In this document: positions 26,455 to 35,106 of the stretch, in pieces | How positions within the stretch are numbered: position 1 is the stretch's first letter | Layout: the number at the start of each line of letters is the position of its first letter | DNA from: Desulforamulus putei DSM 12395 | Lineage (GTDB): Bacteria > Bacillota > Desulfotomaculia > Desulfotomaculales > Desulfotomaculaceae | Reading direction: 5' to 3' | Assembly: GCF_900129195.1 (NCBI RefSeq) | Contig: NZ_FQUY01000002.1 | Coordinates: 1-64,000, forward strand | DNA length: 64,000 bases | Notes under the pieces: generated by a model | What the model was told of the DNA's origin: nothing | Seen by the model: only the letters and a program-made list of their open reading frames with translations | The model's database searches: none | Position numbers and translations under genes: made by a program

Positions 26455-28170
26455 ATGTCCTGGCAATCAGCTGTTTTAAGTATGATTGGTGGCATGGGCC
26501 TGTTGTTATACGGCATGTATGTGCTGAGCGATGGTCTGCAAAAAATTGCAGGGAAAAGACTTCGGGAAGCCCTGACTCAATTGACCAAGAATCGAATTGT
26601 CGCCATGGGGTTAGGGACTCTGGTAACAGTACTGTTTCAGAGCAGTACGGCTACCACTGTGATTTTAGTCAGTTTAACCAGCGCTTCAATTATTAGCTTA
26701 AGGCAGACCCTGGCGGTAATCCTGGGGGCGGACATTGGCACCACCGTAACCGCCCAACTGATTGCGTTAAAGGCCACGGAAATTTCTCTGCCCATCGTCG
26801 GTATCGGGGCCACCATCATTTTCTTTTCCAAGAGGCATAAACACAAGCGAATTGGCCAGGTGCTAATGGGTTTTGGCCTGCTGTTCCTGGGGCTGAAAAT
26901 TATGGCAGATACCATGCATCCCCTGCGGGATGATCCCATGTTTGGGAAGTTGCTGCTGCAAATGAGCGACAAACCCCTTTTGGCTATGATTGTGGCAGCT
27001 ATTTTTACTTTTTTGGTGCACAGCAGCGCTGCCACCATCGGTATCATTATGCTGCTGGCCATGCAACATATGATTGCACTGGAGCCTGCCATTTACCTGC
27101 TTTTCGGCGCCAATGTGGGCACTGCTTTTACGGCGGTCTTATCCAGTCTCGGTTCGTCCCGGGAATCCCAACGGGTGGCCACGGCACATTTGCTTTTTAA
27201 AGTGGTGGGTGTGCTGTTATTCCTGCCCTTTGTCGGTCCCCTGGCCAAGGTAATGACTGCATTGACGTCCAATGCAGGTTTTCAGGTGGCCAACGTGCAT
27301 ACTTTCTTTAACATTGCCATTGCAGTGCTTTTTGCGCCCTTTATCTCCCAGTTTGCCCGGCTGCTGGAGTTTATTGTACCGGAAAAGAAACAACCGGATG
27401 CCGACGTTACGCCCAAATACCTGGATGAAACCTTATTTAACACTCCGGAAGTGGCCATTGGCATGGCTACCAAGGAAATTATGCATATTTCCGACCTTGT
27501 TTCCGACATGACAAAGGATATTTATTCCCTGCTGAAGTCCTACGACCCCGATCTGGCGGAAAAAATGCACCAAAAGGAAAATCATATCGATTCCCTTGCT
27601 TCGGCGACCAATAAATACTTGACCCACCTTTTAAGACAGCAACTGAGCAAGGATGAATTTAACAAAACCATGGGCCTTGTGCATATTGTCAGGGATTATG
27701 AATATATTGGCGACATCATCGAGAAAAACCTGATGTATAAAGCAGAAAGCAAATACGTCAACAATTTGGATTTTTCTGCCGAAGGCCATAAAGACATCAT
27801 TACCATGCATAACAAAATCGTTGAATTGCTTTATATTGTTAATACCGCTTTTGCCACCAACAGTTGCATGTTGGCCGAGAAGGCCAAAACGCTGCAGGAG
27901 GATATCGTGGATCTGGAGTTTCGTTTGCGGATGAGCCATATTGCCCGTATGCAAAGGGGGACTCAGGAAACAGAAAATACCAGCTTCATTCACATGGATG
28001 TCATTAATGCCTACCTGAGGATCAGCGAGCACTTAAAGAATATTGCCATGGCCCTGACGGATGAAGTTTCCTGTACCTGGCATGACGAAGCCCTGATTTT
28101 AACCCCTCCGTCCGAAATGTGGGAAGTAAACGGCAGCGGTAAACAACAAAGTGTCAGTAAAGCAAACTGA
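26455..28170 (+). CDS. Na+/phosphate cotransporter with PhoU-like domain
   Basis: 571-residue membrane protein of the NptA/YjbB (PF02690) family importing or exporting phosphate with sodium. The N-terminal 300 residues hold about eight or nine hydrophobic helices with two repeated QSSTATT/HSSAATIG motifs (FQSSTATTVIL near 62, VHSSAATIGI near 185), the hallmark of the family. Residues about 340-550 are a PhoU-like helical bundle (ASATNKYLTHLLRQQLS, VHIVRDYEYIGDIIEK). GGAGG precedes ATG 26455. A promoter, an attenuator-like hairpin and a downstream terminator make it a single-gene unit. Confidence 0.92.
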   Translation: MSWQSAVLSMIGGMGLLLYGMYVLSDGLQKIAGKRLREALTQLTKNRIVAMGLGTLVTVLFQSSTATTVILVSLTSASIISLRQTLAVILGADIGTTVTAQLIALKATEISLPIVGIGATIIFFSKRHKHKRIGQVLMGFGLLFLGLKIMADTMHPLRDDPMFGKLLLQMSDKPLLAMIVAAIFTFLVHSSAATIGIIMLLAMQHMIALEPAIYLLFGANVGTAFTAVLSSLGSSRESQRVATAHLLFKVVGVLLFLPFVGPLAKVMTALTSNAGFQVANVHTFFNIAIAVLFAPFISQFARLLEFIVPEKKQPDADVTPKYLDETLFNTPEVAIGMATKEIMHISDLVSDMTKDIYSLLKSYDPDLAEKMHQKENHIDSLASATNKYLTHLLRQQLSKDEFNKTMGLVHIVRDYEYIGDIIEKNLMYKAESKYVNNLDFSAEGHKDIITMHNKIVELLYIVNTAFATNSCMLAEKAKTLQEDIVDLEFRLRMSHIARMQRGTQETENTSFIHMDVINAYLRISEHLKNIAMALTDEVSCTWHDEALILTPPSEMWEVNGSGKQQSVSKAN

Positions 28171-28171
28171 G

Positions 28172-28200
28172 AATCCTGCTTAACAGCAGGGTTCTTTTTT
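28172..28200 (+). terminator. Intrinsic terminator after the Na/Pi cotransporter gene
   Basis: An ATCCTGCT/AGCAGGGT stem with a short loop is followed by TCTTTTTT. Confidence 0.8.
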
Positions 28201-28311
28201 AAGCCCCGGGTTATGAAAATTAAGAGGTCTGTATCCTTTGTGGTATAAAAAGGAAATTGACCTTCCTTGCAGAATTCTATGCAACGAACTCATTGGCAGG
28301 AGGGGGCGGAA

Positions 28312-29037
28312 ATGAAAAAACAACCGAAACAAGATTCAGTGAAACTGGGCGAGCAAATGGTTTCTTACCGGGTGAAAGAAAGTAATCGGGCCAGAAACAT
28401 CCTACTAAAAATCAGCCCGGACAAGGGGCTGGAGGTTGTGGTGCCCTCAAAGTATCCATTGTCCGGCATCGAATCGCTGTTAAAAAGCCGGGAGACATGG
28501 ATCCTGCAAAAATTAGACCTGATGAGTCAAAAAGCGCGGCAGAGAAAAGAAAACAGCCTGGTGGAGAGGCAGGCTGTCAGCTTTCTTGGCAAATCCTATC
28601 GATTGGTTACCGTATTTCAAGAAGGGCCTCCTGTGGTGGAACCGGTAGGGGATAAAATCCTGGTGATATTGCCACAGGATCATAAAGATAAGATATTTCA
28701 AATACTGGAAAACTGGTTCAGACAGCAGGCCAGAGAAATTATCGTCGAGAGATTGGAAAGGGCAAGAAGGAAAATAAAAATCAATTATAACCAGGTCTTC
28801 ATTAAAGATCAGAAAACCCGCTGGGGCAGTTGCTCCAGCCAGGGGAATCTGAACTTTAATTACCGCCTGGTGATGGCCCCGCTGCCGGTGATCGATTACC
28901 TGGTGGCCCATGAGTTGGCTCACCTGGTGGAAATGAATCATTCAAAAAAATTCTGGACCCTGGTGGAGAGCATTTGCCCGGACTACCGGATCCACCGGCA
29001 GTGGCTAAAGGATCACGGGGCGGAACTAACCCTTTGA
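28312..29037 (+). CDS. YgjP/DUF45-type zinc metalloprotease-like protein
   Basis: 241-residue cytoplasmic protein of the YgjP (PF01863) M48-like family. The zinc motif is HELAHLVEMNHSKKFW (HExxH with the third His about six residues on), preceded by the family signature KTRWGSCSSQGNLNFNYRL. No signal or membrane segment. Function is unclear; fusions and neighbours elsewhere point to a protease role in restriction-linked or stress contexts. ATG 28312 is preferred after AGGAGGGGGCGG. It converges on the lipoprotein gene with one base between stops. Confidence 0.88.
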   Translation: MKKQPKQDSVKLGEQMVSYRVKESNRARNILLKISPDKGLEVVVPSKYPLSGIESLLKSRETWILQKLDLMSQKARQRKENSLVERQAVSFLGKSYRLVTVFQEGPPVVEPVGDKILVILPQDHKDKIFQILENWFRQQAREIIVERLERARRKIKINYNQVFIKDQKTRWGSCSSQGNLNFNYRLVMAPLPVIDYLVAHELAHLVEMNHSKKFWTLVESICPDYRIHRQWLKDHGAELTL

Positions 29038-29038
29038 T

Positions 29039-29860
29039 TTATAACTTAACCTCGGCCAGAGGTTTGTCATTGTTATCGCACAGGGTCAGGGTCACGGCTT
29101 TATACCGGCCCCTTTCCATTTTGTAGGTAGTTTTCAACAGGCCGATGGTATCCGCATGGGCTACGCCAATCACCCTTTGGATGGTCACAATTTCTTTGAC
29201 TCCGTCTCCGTTGTGATCCACCAGGCTGTAATCCACAATGGGGTCGATCCAGGTGGAGATGCCCTGTAGCATGTGTTCAATGCCTTTATACCGGGCTTTG
29301 TCCAGCTGGATGGTTGACTTTAAACCGGTCTCTTTATCCTCGAAACCGGCATAATAATTACCCATGTACTTCACTTCAAATCTTTTATCATCCGCTTCCG
29401 TGGTATTGTTAACTGAGAACAACTCCTGCCAGTTCTCGCCGGTGGTTTTATAAATGTTCAATCCCCTGGCTCCCGCACTGCCGCTGGACTGCCGGTACAA
29501 CAGAACCTCTTCTTTTTGATCCCCGTCTACGTCTGCAAATTTGACTTCAGCAAAGGAATAAAGACCGTCCTCGGGAGACAGTTTCACCTTTTCGATGCCG
29601 TTGACCACCAAGGACCAGGATAAGGGCATGCCGTCCTTTGACTGCTCCGCGTATAATACTACCTTTTCCTTTACCGGGTCCCCCACAAGGTCCTGTTCCA
29701 GGGTTTGTAAGACATGTGTATTTTCCGTTTCTACAAAGGTTTGTATCTGTTGGGTTTTGAAGGCGCCGGTTTCTTCTTTTGCTTTAGGAGAAGAGGTGCA
29801 GCCGGCTAGAAGAGAGAGTACAAAGACCGGGACCAAAAGGGTACAGGTTATTTTTCTCAT
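29039..29860 (-). CDS. Lipoprotein with calcium/FG-GAP-like repeats
   Basis: 273-residue putative lipoprotein: signal RKITCTLLVPVFVLSLLAGC with the lipobox LLAGC, then a polar linker. Two DxDGDxxxE-type loops (ADVDGDQKEEVLLY, DHNGDGVKEIV) resemble VCBS/FG-GAP or dockerin-like calcium sites. Function is unknown; exported and anchored is the only safe statement. Start ATG 29860 follows GAAGGAGC; longer frame upstream lacks a signal. It is divergent from the transporter pseudogene. Confidence 0.75.
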   Translation of the reverse strand: MRKITCTLLVPVFVLSLLAGCTSSPKAKEETGAFKTQQIQTFVETENTHVLQTLEQDLVGDPVKEKVVLYAEQSKDGMPLSWSLVVNGIEKVKLSPEDGLYSFAEVKFADVDGDQKEEVLLYRQSSGSAGARGLNIYKTTGENWQELFSVNNTTEADDKRFEVKYMGNYYAGFEDKETGLKSTIQLDKARYKGIEHMLQGISTWIDPIVDYSLVDHNGDGVKEIVTIQRVIGVAHADTIGLLKTTYKMERGRYKAVTLTLCDNNDKPLAEVKL

Positions 29861-29961
29861 GACATTTATGCTCCTTCGATTGTTGGTAGGTTCATAAAGA
29901 AAGACGTTCTTGTTTACAAAGTGTTTCGCCACGGGCGCAAACAAATTATTAGATAGTTTTA

Positions 29962-30302
29962 TTGACAGTGGGCAGCACTTTGGGCGTTATTGCAGCCACC
30001 CTGGGTTCCGCCGTGGGTCTGGCTTTCTTTAAACTGTCCGTAGGCATGGGCGCCATGACCACCTACGGCAGTTACATTGGCAAAGACGAAAGTCTTATCG
30101 GCACAGGCGTTAAGGTAGTGCTGGCGGACACACTGGTTTCGATGCTGGCCGGTATGGCCATCTTTCCGGCTGTGTTTGCCTTTGACTTCAGTCCCGACAA
30201 AGGGCCCTCGCTGTGCGCTATTACTTGTTTGTGGTCAGGTATGTGGTGCCCATTGCCATAATCATTGTACTGTTAAACGGGCTGGGCTTTATTAAACTTT
30301 AA
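29962..30302 (+). pseudogene. Remnant of a sodium:neurotransmitter symporter (NSS) gene
   Basis: Three pieces of one NSS/SNF transporter are joined with most of the gene missing. The first helix (STLGVIAATLGSAVGLA) runs straight into the middle of the protein (FFKLSVGMGAMTTYGSYIGK, then the LADTLVSMLAGMAIFPAVFAF helix). After GPSL the frame shifts, and the C-terminal helix continues from about 30212 as VRYYLFVVRYVVPIAIII, ending in GLGFIKL and a stop at 30302. An intact member has about 450 residues with 12 helices. No proper ribosome site remains. Decayed, probably non-functional. Confidence 0.85.
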
Positions 30303-30311
30303 ATGCTAATT

Positions 30312-30348
30312 AAAACCCCACCGGCATTAACTGAACCGGTGGGGTTTT
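30312..30348. terminator. Bidirectional terminator
   Basis: AAAACCCCACCGG (30312-30324) and CCGGTGGGGTTTT (30336-30348) form a perfect stem with an 11-base loop, between the pseudogene and the convergent phospholipase-like gene. Confidence 0.85.
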
Positions 30349-31039
30349 AATTTGGTTTAACCCTTTGTATGAAGAAATGCAAAAAACCGGCGGTGGTTCT
30401 TTGGGCCCTCTGCAGAAGTAACCCGCACACCTTTTCAACAGCCGGGGCATTATCTTCCATGACTTCCGGCAGGTAACCGGCTGCAACCATGGCATTTTGC
30501 TTTACCCAATCGCCGGCGCAGCCGCCTAGATCATAAAGGCCCCCAAGGCTGGTGGCAAAATCTTCATAGTGATCCCTGGCCCAGTCTTCAAAGTATTTAT
30601 GGCCGCTAAACACCAGACCTCCGGCATGATGGGGTACACATAGGTCCTGCAAGATGTGACCGGCGGCGCCCAGGTAAAAGATGGCTTTTTCCCGTCTGCC
30701 CCGGCGCCAATGTTTAATGGCCCGGTTAAAATAGTACCGGCATTCGGTGGGAGCATCCGGGCCATGCCACAGTCCGGTATTCTCCCGGTAGTTGTAATAA
30801 TGGCTGATATTTTTAAAACCCCTGTCACTCCAGGAGGAACCATGGTTTAAAACATCCAAATAGGACTGAAAAAACAGCGCCTCGCTTTGCAGACCATCCC
30901 GTCTCAGGATCTGGACGGCCTGCCGGTTACAAAAGTGATGGGTGTTTCTTGGTCGACGGGTTTTAATCATCACTTGCAAAGGCGAGGTCAGGGCCAGCAT
31001 TACTTTGGCACAGTTCCATGTGGCCTGGGTGAGGGTCAT
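30347..31039 (-). CDS. Zinc-dependent phospholipase C family protein
   Basis: 230 residues matching the PF00882 zinc phospholipase C/alpha-toxin N domain. Ligand motifs: NTHHFCNRQAVQIL, LNHGSSWSDRGFKNISHYYN, LGAAGHILQDLCVPHHA and GHKYFEDWARDHYEDF, with the expected His and Asp residues. No signal peptide is visible, unlike secreted toxins, so a cytoplasmic or unconventional role is likely. ATG 31039 follows GGAGAACC. The upstream region to 31233 holds no other gene. Confidence 0.8.
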   Translation of the reverse strand: MTLTQATWNCAKVMLALTSPLQVMIKTRRPRNTHHFCNRQAVQILRRDGLQSEALFFQSYLDVLNHGSSWSDRGFKNISHYYNYRENTGLWHGPDAPTECRYYFNRAIKHWRRGRREKAIFYLGAAGHILQDLCVPHHAGGLVFSGHKYFEDWARDHYEDFATSLGGLYDLGGCAGDWVKQNAMVAAGYLPEVMEDNAPAVEKVCGLLLQRAQRTTAGFLHFFIQRVKPN

Positions 31040-31233
31040 TGAAGGTTCTCCTTTATGTGAACGGTACAAAGTTATAAGTCAAGCATCAAAAATTATTGCC
31101 AAAAACAGGATAAATTATGAGCAGAAAATCAAATGGGCTTTTGTCTCAAATTGCCTTGTAATTGCGAAGAAAATCTCTTTTTGAGCAGGAAAATGGAAAC
31201 TTTCGGCGAATTTGGTAATAGGCTAAAATAAAA

Positions 31234-31340
31234 ACGCCTAATTTCCAAATGAAAACGGGGGAACCGTTCTTTTGGGGTGAACTACCATTGGTAGCGGGCT
31301 AACTTTCGGTCCGAACCCGTCAGCTAACTCCGTAGGCGTA
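31234..31340 (+). ncRNA. c-di-AMP riboswitch (ydaO-yuaA) upstream of the NlpC/P60 gene
   Basis: Conserved blocks in order: ACGCCTAATTTCC, ACGGGGGAACC, TTTTGGGGTGAA, TAGCGGGCTAAC, CCGAACCCGTCAGCTAACTCC and GTAGGCG closing P1 with CGCCTA (the core is cut here as CCGAACCCGTCA then GCTAACTCC). It lies directly before the ribosome site of the hydrolase gene. Confidence 0.93.
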
Positions 31341-31359
31341 GAAAGTGGGGAAGGTGAAG

Positions 31360-32007
31360 TTGTCCATTGGGAGAAAACTGGCAGCGCTGGTCACATCGGT
31401 TTGCCTGACAGCCGTTGTATGGACCGGTTCTGCCGAGGCGGCTCAGGTTTCGGTGGGCCAGGGAGATACACTGTGGGCCATTGCCCAAAAAAATGGCACC
31501 ACCGTAGAAACTATTAAAAAATTAAATAATTTAACCAGTGATAACTTGCAAATCGGTCAAGTTTTAACCATTCCGGATCAACCAACCAACCAGGCAGCAA
31601 GACCTTTAACCGCCTCTCCAAATGTTTCCAGGGGCATTGCAGACAGAGCCATGGCGGTTTTGGATTATGCCAAACAATATATTGGCGTAAGGTATCGTGC
31701 CGGCGGGGAAAGCCCTGCGGGTTTTGATTGCTCCGGTTATGTACGGTATGTATTTAAAAACTTTGGCATTGACCTGGTCCATACCGCAGCAGGCCAGTAC
31801 AGTGCCGGCACTGCCATTGCAAAGGATGAGTTGCGCCCCGGCGACCTGGTTTTCTTTAATACCGGCGGTCATGGTATCAACCATTCCGGTATCTATATCG
31901 GGAATAATGAATTTATTCACGCCTCCAGTTCCAGGGGAATTAAGATTGATTCTCTAAATGACAGTTACTGGAGCGCCAGGTACCGGGGAGCCGGCAGAAT
32001 TCTATAG
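31360..32007 (+). CDS. LysM-NlpC/P60 cell wall endopeptidase
   Basis: About 215 residues. The signal peptide (RKLAALVTSVCLTAVVWTG, then SAEAA) is followed by one LysM repeat (VGQGDTLWAIAQKNGT) and a C-terminal NlpC/P60 domain. Catalytic Cys is in FDCSGYVRYV, His in GGHGINHSGIYIG and the third polar residue in NEFIHASS. It cleaves peptide cross-links in peptidoglycan outside the membrane. TTG 31360 fits the GGGGAAGG site and the signal peptide; GTG 31345 and 31354 are in frame. Control by the c-di-AMP riboswitch ties wall turnover to osmotic state. Confidence 0.92.
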   Translation: MSIGRKLAALVTSVCLTAVVWTGSAEAAQVSVGQGDTLWAIAQKNGTTVETIKKLNNLTSDNLQIGQVLTIPDQPTNQAARPLTASPNVSRGIADRAMAVLDYAKQYIGVRYRAGGESPAGFDCSGYVRYVFKNFGIDLVHTAAGQYSAGTAIAKDELRPGDLVFFNTGGHGINHSGIYIGNNEFIHASSSRGIKIDSLNDSYWSARYRGAGRIL

Positions 32008-32017
32008 TGTTGTGCAA

Positions 32018-32044
32018 GGACCCTATTTTTTATAGGGTCCTTTT
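32018..32044 (+). terminator. Intrinsic terminator after the NlpC/P60 gene
   Basis: GGACCCTAT (32018-32026) and ATAGGGTCC (32032-32040) with a T-rich loop, then TTTT. Confidence 0.85.
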
Positions 32045-32049
32045 ACTTG

Positions 32050-32130
32050 CCAATTCAAGTTGGGGACGGTTCTTGACTTGAATTCCAGATTTTTGAATTC
32101 AAGTCAAGAACCGTCCCCAACTTGAATTGG
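32050..32130. repeat. Perfect 36-bp inverted repeat (REP/RAYT- or MITE-like palindrome)
   Basis: The left arm 32050-32085 and right arm 32095-32130 are exact reverse complements with a nine-base spacer. Each arm itself contains AATTCAAGT and its complement around GGGGACGG. The GGGGACGGTTCTTGAC core resembles palindromes found near REP-associated tyrosine transposases in clostridia. No transposase is near. It lies between convergent genes, directly after the NlpC/P60 terminator. Confidence 0.85.
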
Positions 32131-32144
32131 GAAAACATTTAGGA

Positions 32145-33545
32145 TTAATTCTGGTATTTAAATGCTATGGCTTTATCTTGATCCAGGGTGAAATCCTTAA
32201 TGATATCATCACTGAACCATATTGTATACACTTCCCCGTCTTCCAGGCTGTCATCGGCATCAAGGGTAACGGTTAATTTATTGCCACTGACGGTGGCGGC
32301 GTCAACATCCAGCTCGCGATCTCCGTCCACTACATGAATGCCGTTGCCGCTGGCGTCAAAGTCTTCCCCTTTGCTGATATTCTGATTGAACGCGACCACC
32401 ACGGTGGTGGCGCCGGTGGCTTTCACCTCGTCCACCGCCAGCGCCGCCCCTTCGGTGATGAAGGTCCACTGGCCCTTATCAATTCCTGAAAAGGCGCTGT
32501 CATCATCATCTTTCTGCAGAATGCCGCCGGCCACGGTGATGCAGTATTTAGCGTTATGGTCCAGGGTTGCGCTGCTATCCAATTTAACTGTCAGTTCATC
32601 ATCGCTCTCCTTAAAGACGATAGCATATTCCAGACCGGCATCTACCCATTTGCTGTTCTGATACTTGAAAATCTTAACGGCTTCAGGTAAATCCTCCATG
32701 TCTTTGCCGTCTACAAAGACCATTGCTTCCTTAAACTTAATTGTAAACTCATCGGTATCCACAGCTACCCTGGAGTTGCTGGCAGGGTTCAAAGTTTCAA
32801 TAAATTCTTCGCCGTTGTTGACATCATCCCTGTTGTCGTCCATGTCTGCAGAATCGATGAACCGGGAAATCATTACCGCAAACTCGCCTCTGGAGATGGG
32901 CTTGAAGGGATTTAAATAACCGTCGGGAGTGCCTCTCATAATTCCTCTGTTGTACATGGCCGCAGCGTATATTAATTCGTCCTTGCTCAGTTGATTAGCA
33001 TCTTTGGCAAAAGAAAGCATCTCTTTTAATGAAACATTTTTATCACCGGCGGCACGGCACAACCACATGGCCACTTCAATACGGGTGGCGGGTTTATTGC
33101 CGTTCCATGCCATAAGCTCCCAGTCCGCGATAATGCCGGCATCATAGGCCTGCAGCGGGGCTGCGCCCATCCAGCCGGGAAAGACCTTTTTAATAAGCCC
33201 GGCCTTATCGGTTGAAGTTTCTTTGTGGTCAACCACTCGCATAATGATTGCGATGGCTTCGTTTTTGGTTACCGGTTGTTGGGGTTTAAATTGCTTGCCT
33301 TCATAGCCTTTCATAATTCCCTTTGACTGCATTTTTTCGATTTCTTTCTTAGCCCAGTGATTTTGAATATCGACAAAACCATAGACAAAGGTCATCTGAG
33401 GCATGAGTTGCTGCTTTTTCTGCAGGCCCGGCGGCCAACGGTTTTCTTTCGCCCGGGACGGGCTAGCCCAGGCCGCACTTGCCAACAGGGCGGTAAGCAG
33501 GCACACGGAAAGTAAGGTGATCATTAGTTTGGTTATCTTTTTCAT
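32145..33545 (-). CDS. S-layer homology (SLH) domain surface protein
   Basis: 466-residue exported protein. Signal peptide (MKKITKLMITLLSVCLLTAL, cleavage near AAWA) is followed by three SLH repeats (about residues 57-240: VDIQNHWAKKEIEKMQSKGI, PATRIEVAMWLCRAAG, PFKPISRGEFAVMISRFI), which anchor to wall polymers. The C-terminal 220 residues are beta-rich, with SbsA/Ig-like features and many acidic residues. AGGAGA precedes ATG 33545. Upstream, a hairpin CCATTATTGG/CCAATAAATGG (about 33584-33612) lies in the leader. Role: structural or S-layer-associated. Confidence 0.9.
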   Translation of the reverse strand: MKKITKLMITLLSVCLLTALLASAAWASPSRAKENRWPPGLQKKQQLMPQMTFVYGFVDIQNHWAKKEIEKMQSKGIMKGYEGKQFKPQQPVTKNEAIAIIMRVVDHKETSTDKAGLIKKVFPGWMGAAPLQAYDAGIIADWELMAWNGNKPATRIEVAMWLCRAAGDKNVSLKEMLSFAKDANQLSKDELIYAAAMYNRGIMRGTPDGYLNPFKPISRGEFAVMISRFIDSADMDDNRDDVNNGEEFIETLNPASNSRVAVDTDEFTIKFKEAMVFVDGKDMEDLPEAVKIFKYQNSKWVDAGLEYAIVFKESDDELTVKLDSSATLDHNAKYCITVAGGILQKDDDDSAFSGIDKGQWTFITEGAALAVDEVKATGATTVVVAFNQNISKGEDFDASGNGIHVVDGDRELDVDAATVSGNKLTVTLDADDSLEDGEVYTIWFSDDIIKDFTLDQDKAIAFKYQN

Positions 33546-33812
33546 GGTATTCTCCTTTCAAAGATCATGGAATCCAAAGTAGAAGCCATTTATTGGGGCG
33601 CCTTCCAATAATGGGTTTCTTGGTTTATACTCTCTATTACGTGCGGCTAAATAAAATTTAGAGGGTGCTGAAGTTAGAAAATGAACAGAGGTGTCGCGAA
33701 ATTTTATCGAAAATATTGACCTGGACAACGACTATAGCCATTTTGCCAGGAATATGTTAAACTGTGACTTGTTTGTGAAGTTTAACAAAGGGAGGTTTGA
33801 AACAGGTAAATC

Positions 33813-34334
33813 ATGAAAAGAGCTGTATTGTTTTTAATTTTGATCCTGTCCCTGGCCTTTACCGGCTGTACCGGCAGCGTCCTCAAGGAGCAAGAACAGC
33901 CAAAGAGCCAGGCGGAAACTCAGGTCCAAACCCCGGCCCGGGAAAAGGTCAAGGTAACCCTTTATTTTGCCAATGAAAAGGCCGATGCCCTGGTGCCGGT
34001 GGTGAGAGAAATTGATAAGCCCAATGATATGGTGGTGGCATTAATTCAGGAACTGAATAAGCCCGGAAATTATGCACCGGTACTGCCTGAAGGGACCGAG
34101 CTGGTCTTCTATAAGACCGAAGGGGATACCCTGGTGCTCAATTTTAACCAGGCCTTCGGCAACCTGCAGGGTTCCACCGGAGAGTTTATTGCCATCAACT
34201 CCCTGGTCAATACCCTGACGGAACTGCCCCAGTACAAGAGTGTAAAGCTGCTGGTGGACCGCAAACCCCTCACCACCGGCCATGCCATCTATGACAAACC
34301 CATCCCCAGAAACGAAAGTATCATCCAAAAATAA
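33813..34334 (+). CDS. GerMN-domain lipoprotein
   Basis: 173 residues: lipoprotein signal (KRAVLFLILILSLAFTGC), a polar linker, then one GerMN domain (VTLYFANEKADALVPVVREI; LNFNQAFGNLQGSTGEF; SVKLLVDRKPL). GerM proteins of Bacillus have two copies and act in spore engulfment and germination; single-domain lipoproteins are common in clostridia with unclear roles. GGGAGG lies about 16 bases before ATG 33813, farther than usual. Confidence 0.85.
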   Translation: MKRAVLFLILILSLAFTGCTGSVLKEQEQPKSQAETQVQTPAREKVKVTLYFANEKADALVPVVREIDKPNDMVVALIQELNKPGNYAPVLPEGTELVFYKTEGDTLVLNFNQAFGNLQGSTGEFIAINSLVNTLTELPQYKSVKLLVDRKPLTTGHAIYDKPIPRNESIIQK

Positions 34335-34337
34335 GAC

Positions 34338-34376
34338 AGCAGCCCCTGAGTCAATCAGGGGCTGCTGTTTTTTATT
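34338..34376. terminator. Terminator between convergent genes
   Basis: CAGCAGCCCCTGA (34338-34350) and TCAGGGGCTGCTG (34355-34367) then TTTTTTATT. It overlaps the end of the ABC permease gene. Confidence 0.85.
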
Positions 34377-35106
34377 CAACCTTATGGCTGGCCCGCAGGC
34401 CCCATACAATAAATACAACCAGATAAAGTAACTGCAGTGCGGGGGCATACCAGGACAATTCTTGTCCCAGGGCCAGGGAACGCAGCCCTTGACTGGCCGG
34501 CGTCAGGGGTAAGGCTTTAATCAACAACTGTAACGGGGCCGGGGTATGCTCCGGGGCAAAGAAAGTGCCGCATAAAAAAATCATGGGAGTGATGACGAAA
34601 CTGTTGAACCGGGTCATATCCGGGTGAGACTGTATCTTAAGCGCCACCAGGTAGCCCAGGCTGGCAAAAACCAGGCAGTTTAAAAAGGCCAGCAGCAGAA
34701 AAAGCCCGCTCAGCTTGCAATTGGCTCCCAGGACAAAGGCCACGGCCAAAAGTAAAAGGCCCACATACATACCCCGCAGGGCCCCGGCAAGGATTTTTCC
34801 CGCTGCAAAGGAATAGAGGGTGATGGGGGACACCAGATATTCCTCCAGCGTTTTGTCATACAACCGGGCGATGGACAGGGGCGTTGATACGGCGTTAAAG
34901 CTGGCATTCATGGTACTGAGGGCCAGGATACCGGGCACAATGAAATCAATATAGGCAACCCCGGCCATGTTAACGGCTCTCCCCAGGCCCCAGCCAAAGG
35001 CAGTCAGGTAAAGCAGGGGGGCTACCAGTGAACTGCCTGTAATGGACCAAATCCTTTTTTTGAAGTATAAATACTCCCGCCACAATACCGCCAATATACC
35101 GTTCAA
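34372..35106 (-). CDS. ABC-2 type permease
   Basis: 244 residues with six hydrophobic helices, of the ABC-2/DrrB-NodJ family exporting drugs, polysaccharides or lipids. FIVPGILALSTMNASFNAVS and MIFLCGTFFAPEH are family-like segments. It overlaps the ATPase gene by four bases, so the two form a half-size exporter. Substrate unknown. The operon continues from cbiL upstream, but a role in cobalamin metabolism is not indicated by sequence. Confidence 0.88.
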   Translation of the reverse strand: MNGILAVLWREYLYFKKRIWSITGSSLVAPLLYLTAFGWGLGRAVNMAGVAYIDFIVPGILALSTMNASFNAVSTPLSIARLYDKTLEEYLVSPITLYSFAAGKILAGALRGMYVGLLLLAVAFVLGANCKLSGLFLLLAFLNCLVFASLGYLVALKIQSHPDMTRFNSFVITPMIFLCGTFFAPEHTPAPLQLLIKALPLTPASQGLRSLALGQELSWYAPALQLLYLVVFIVWGLRASHKVE

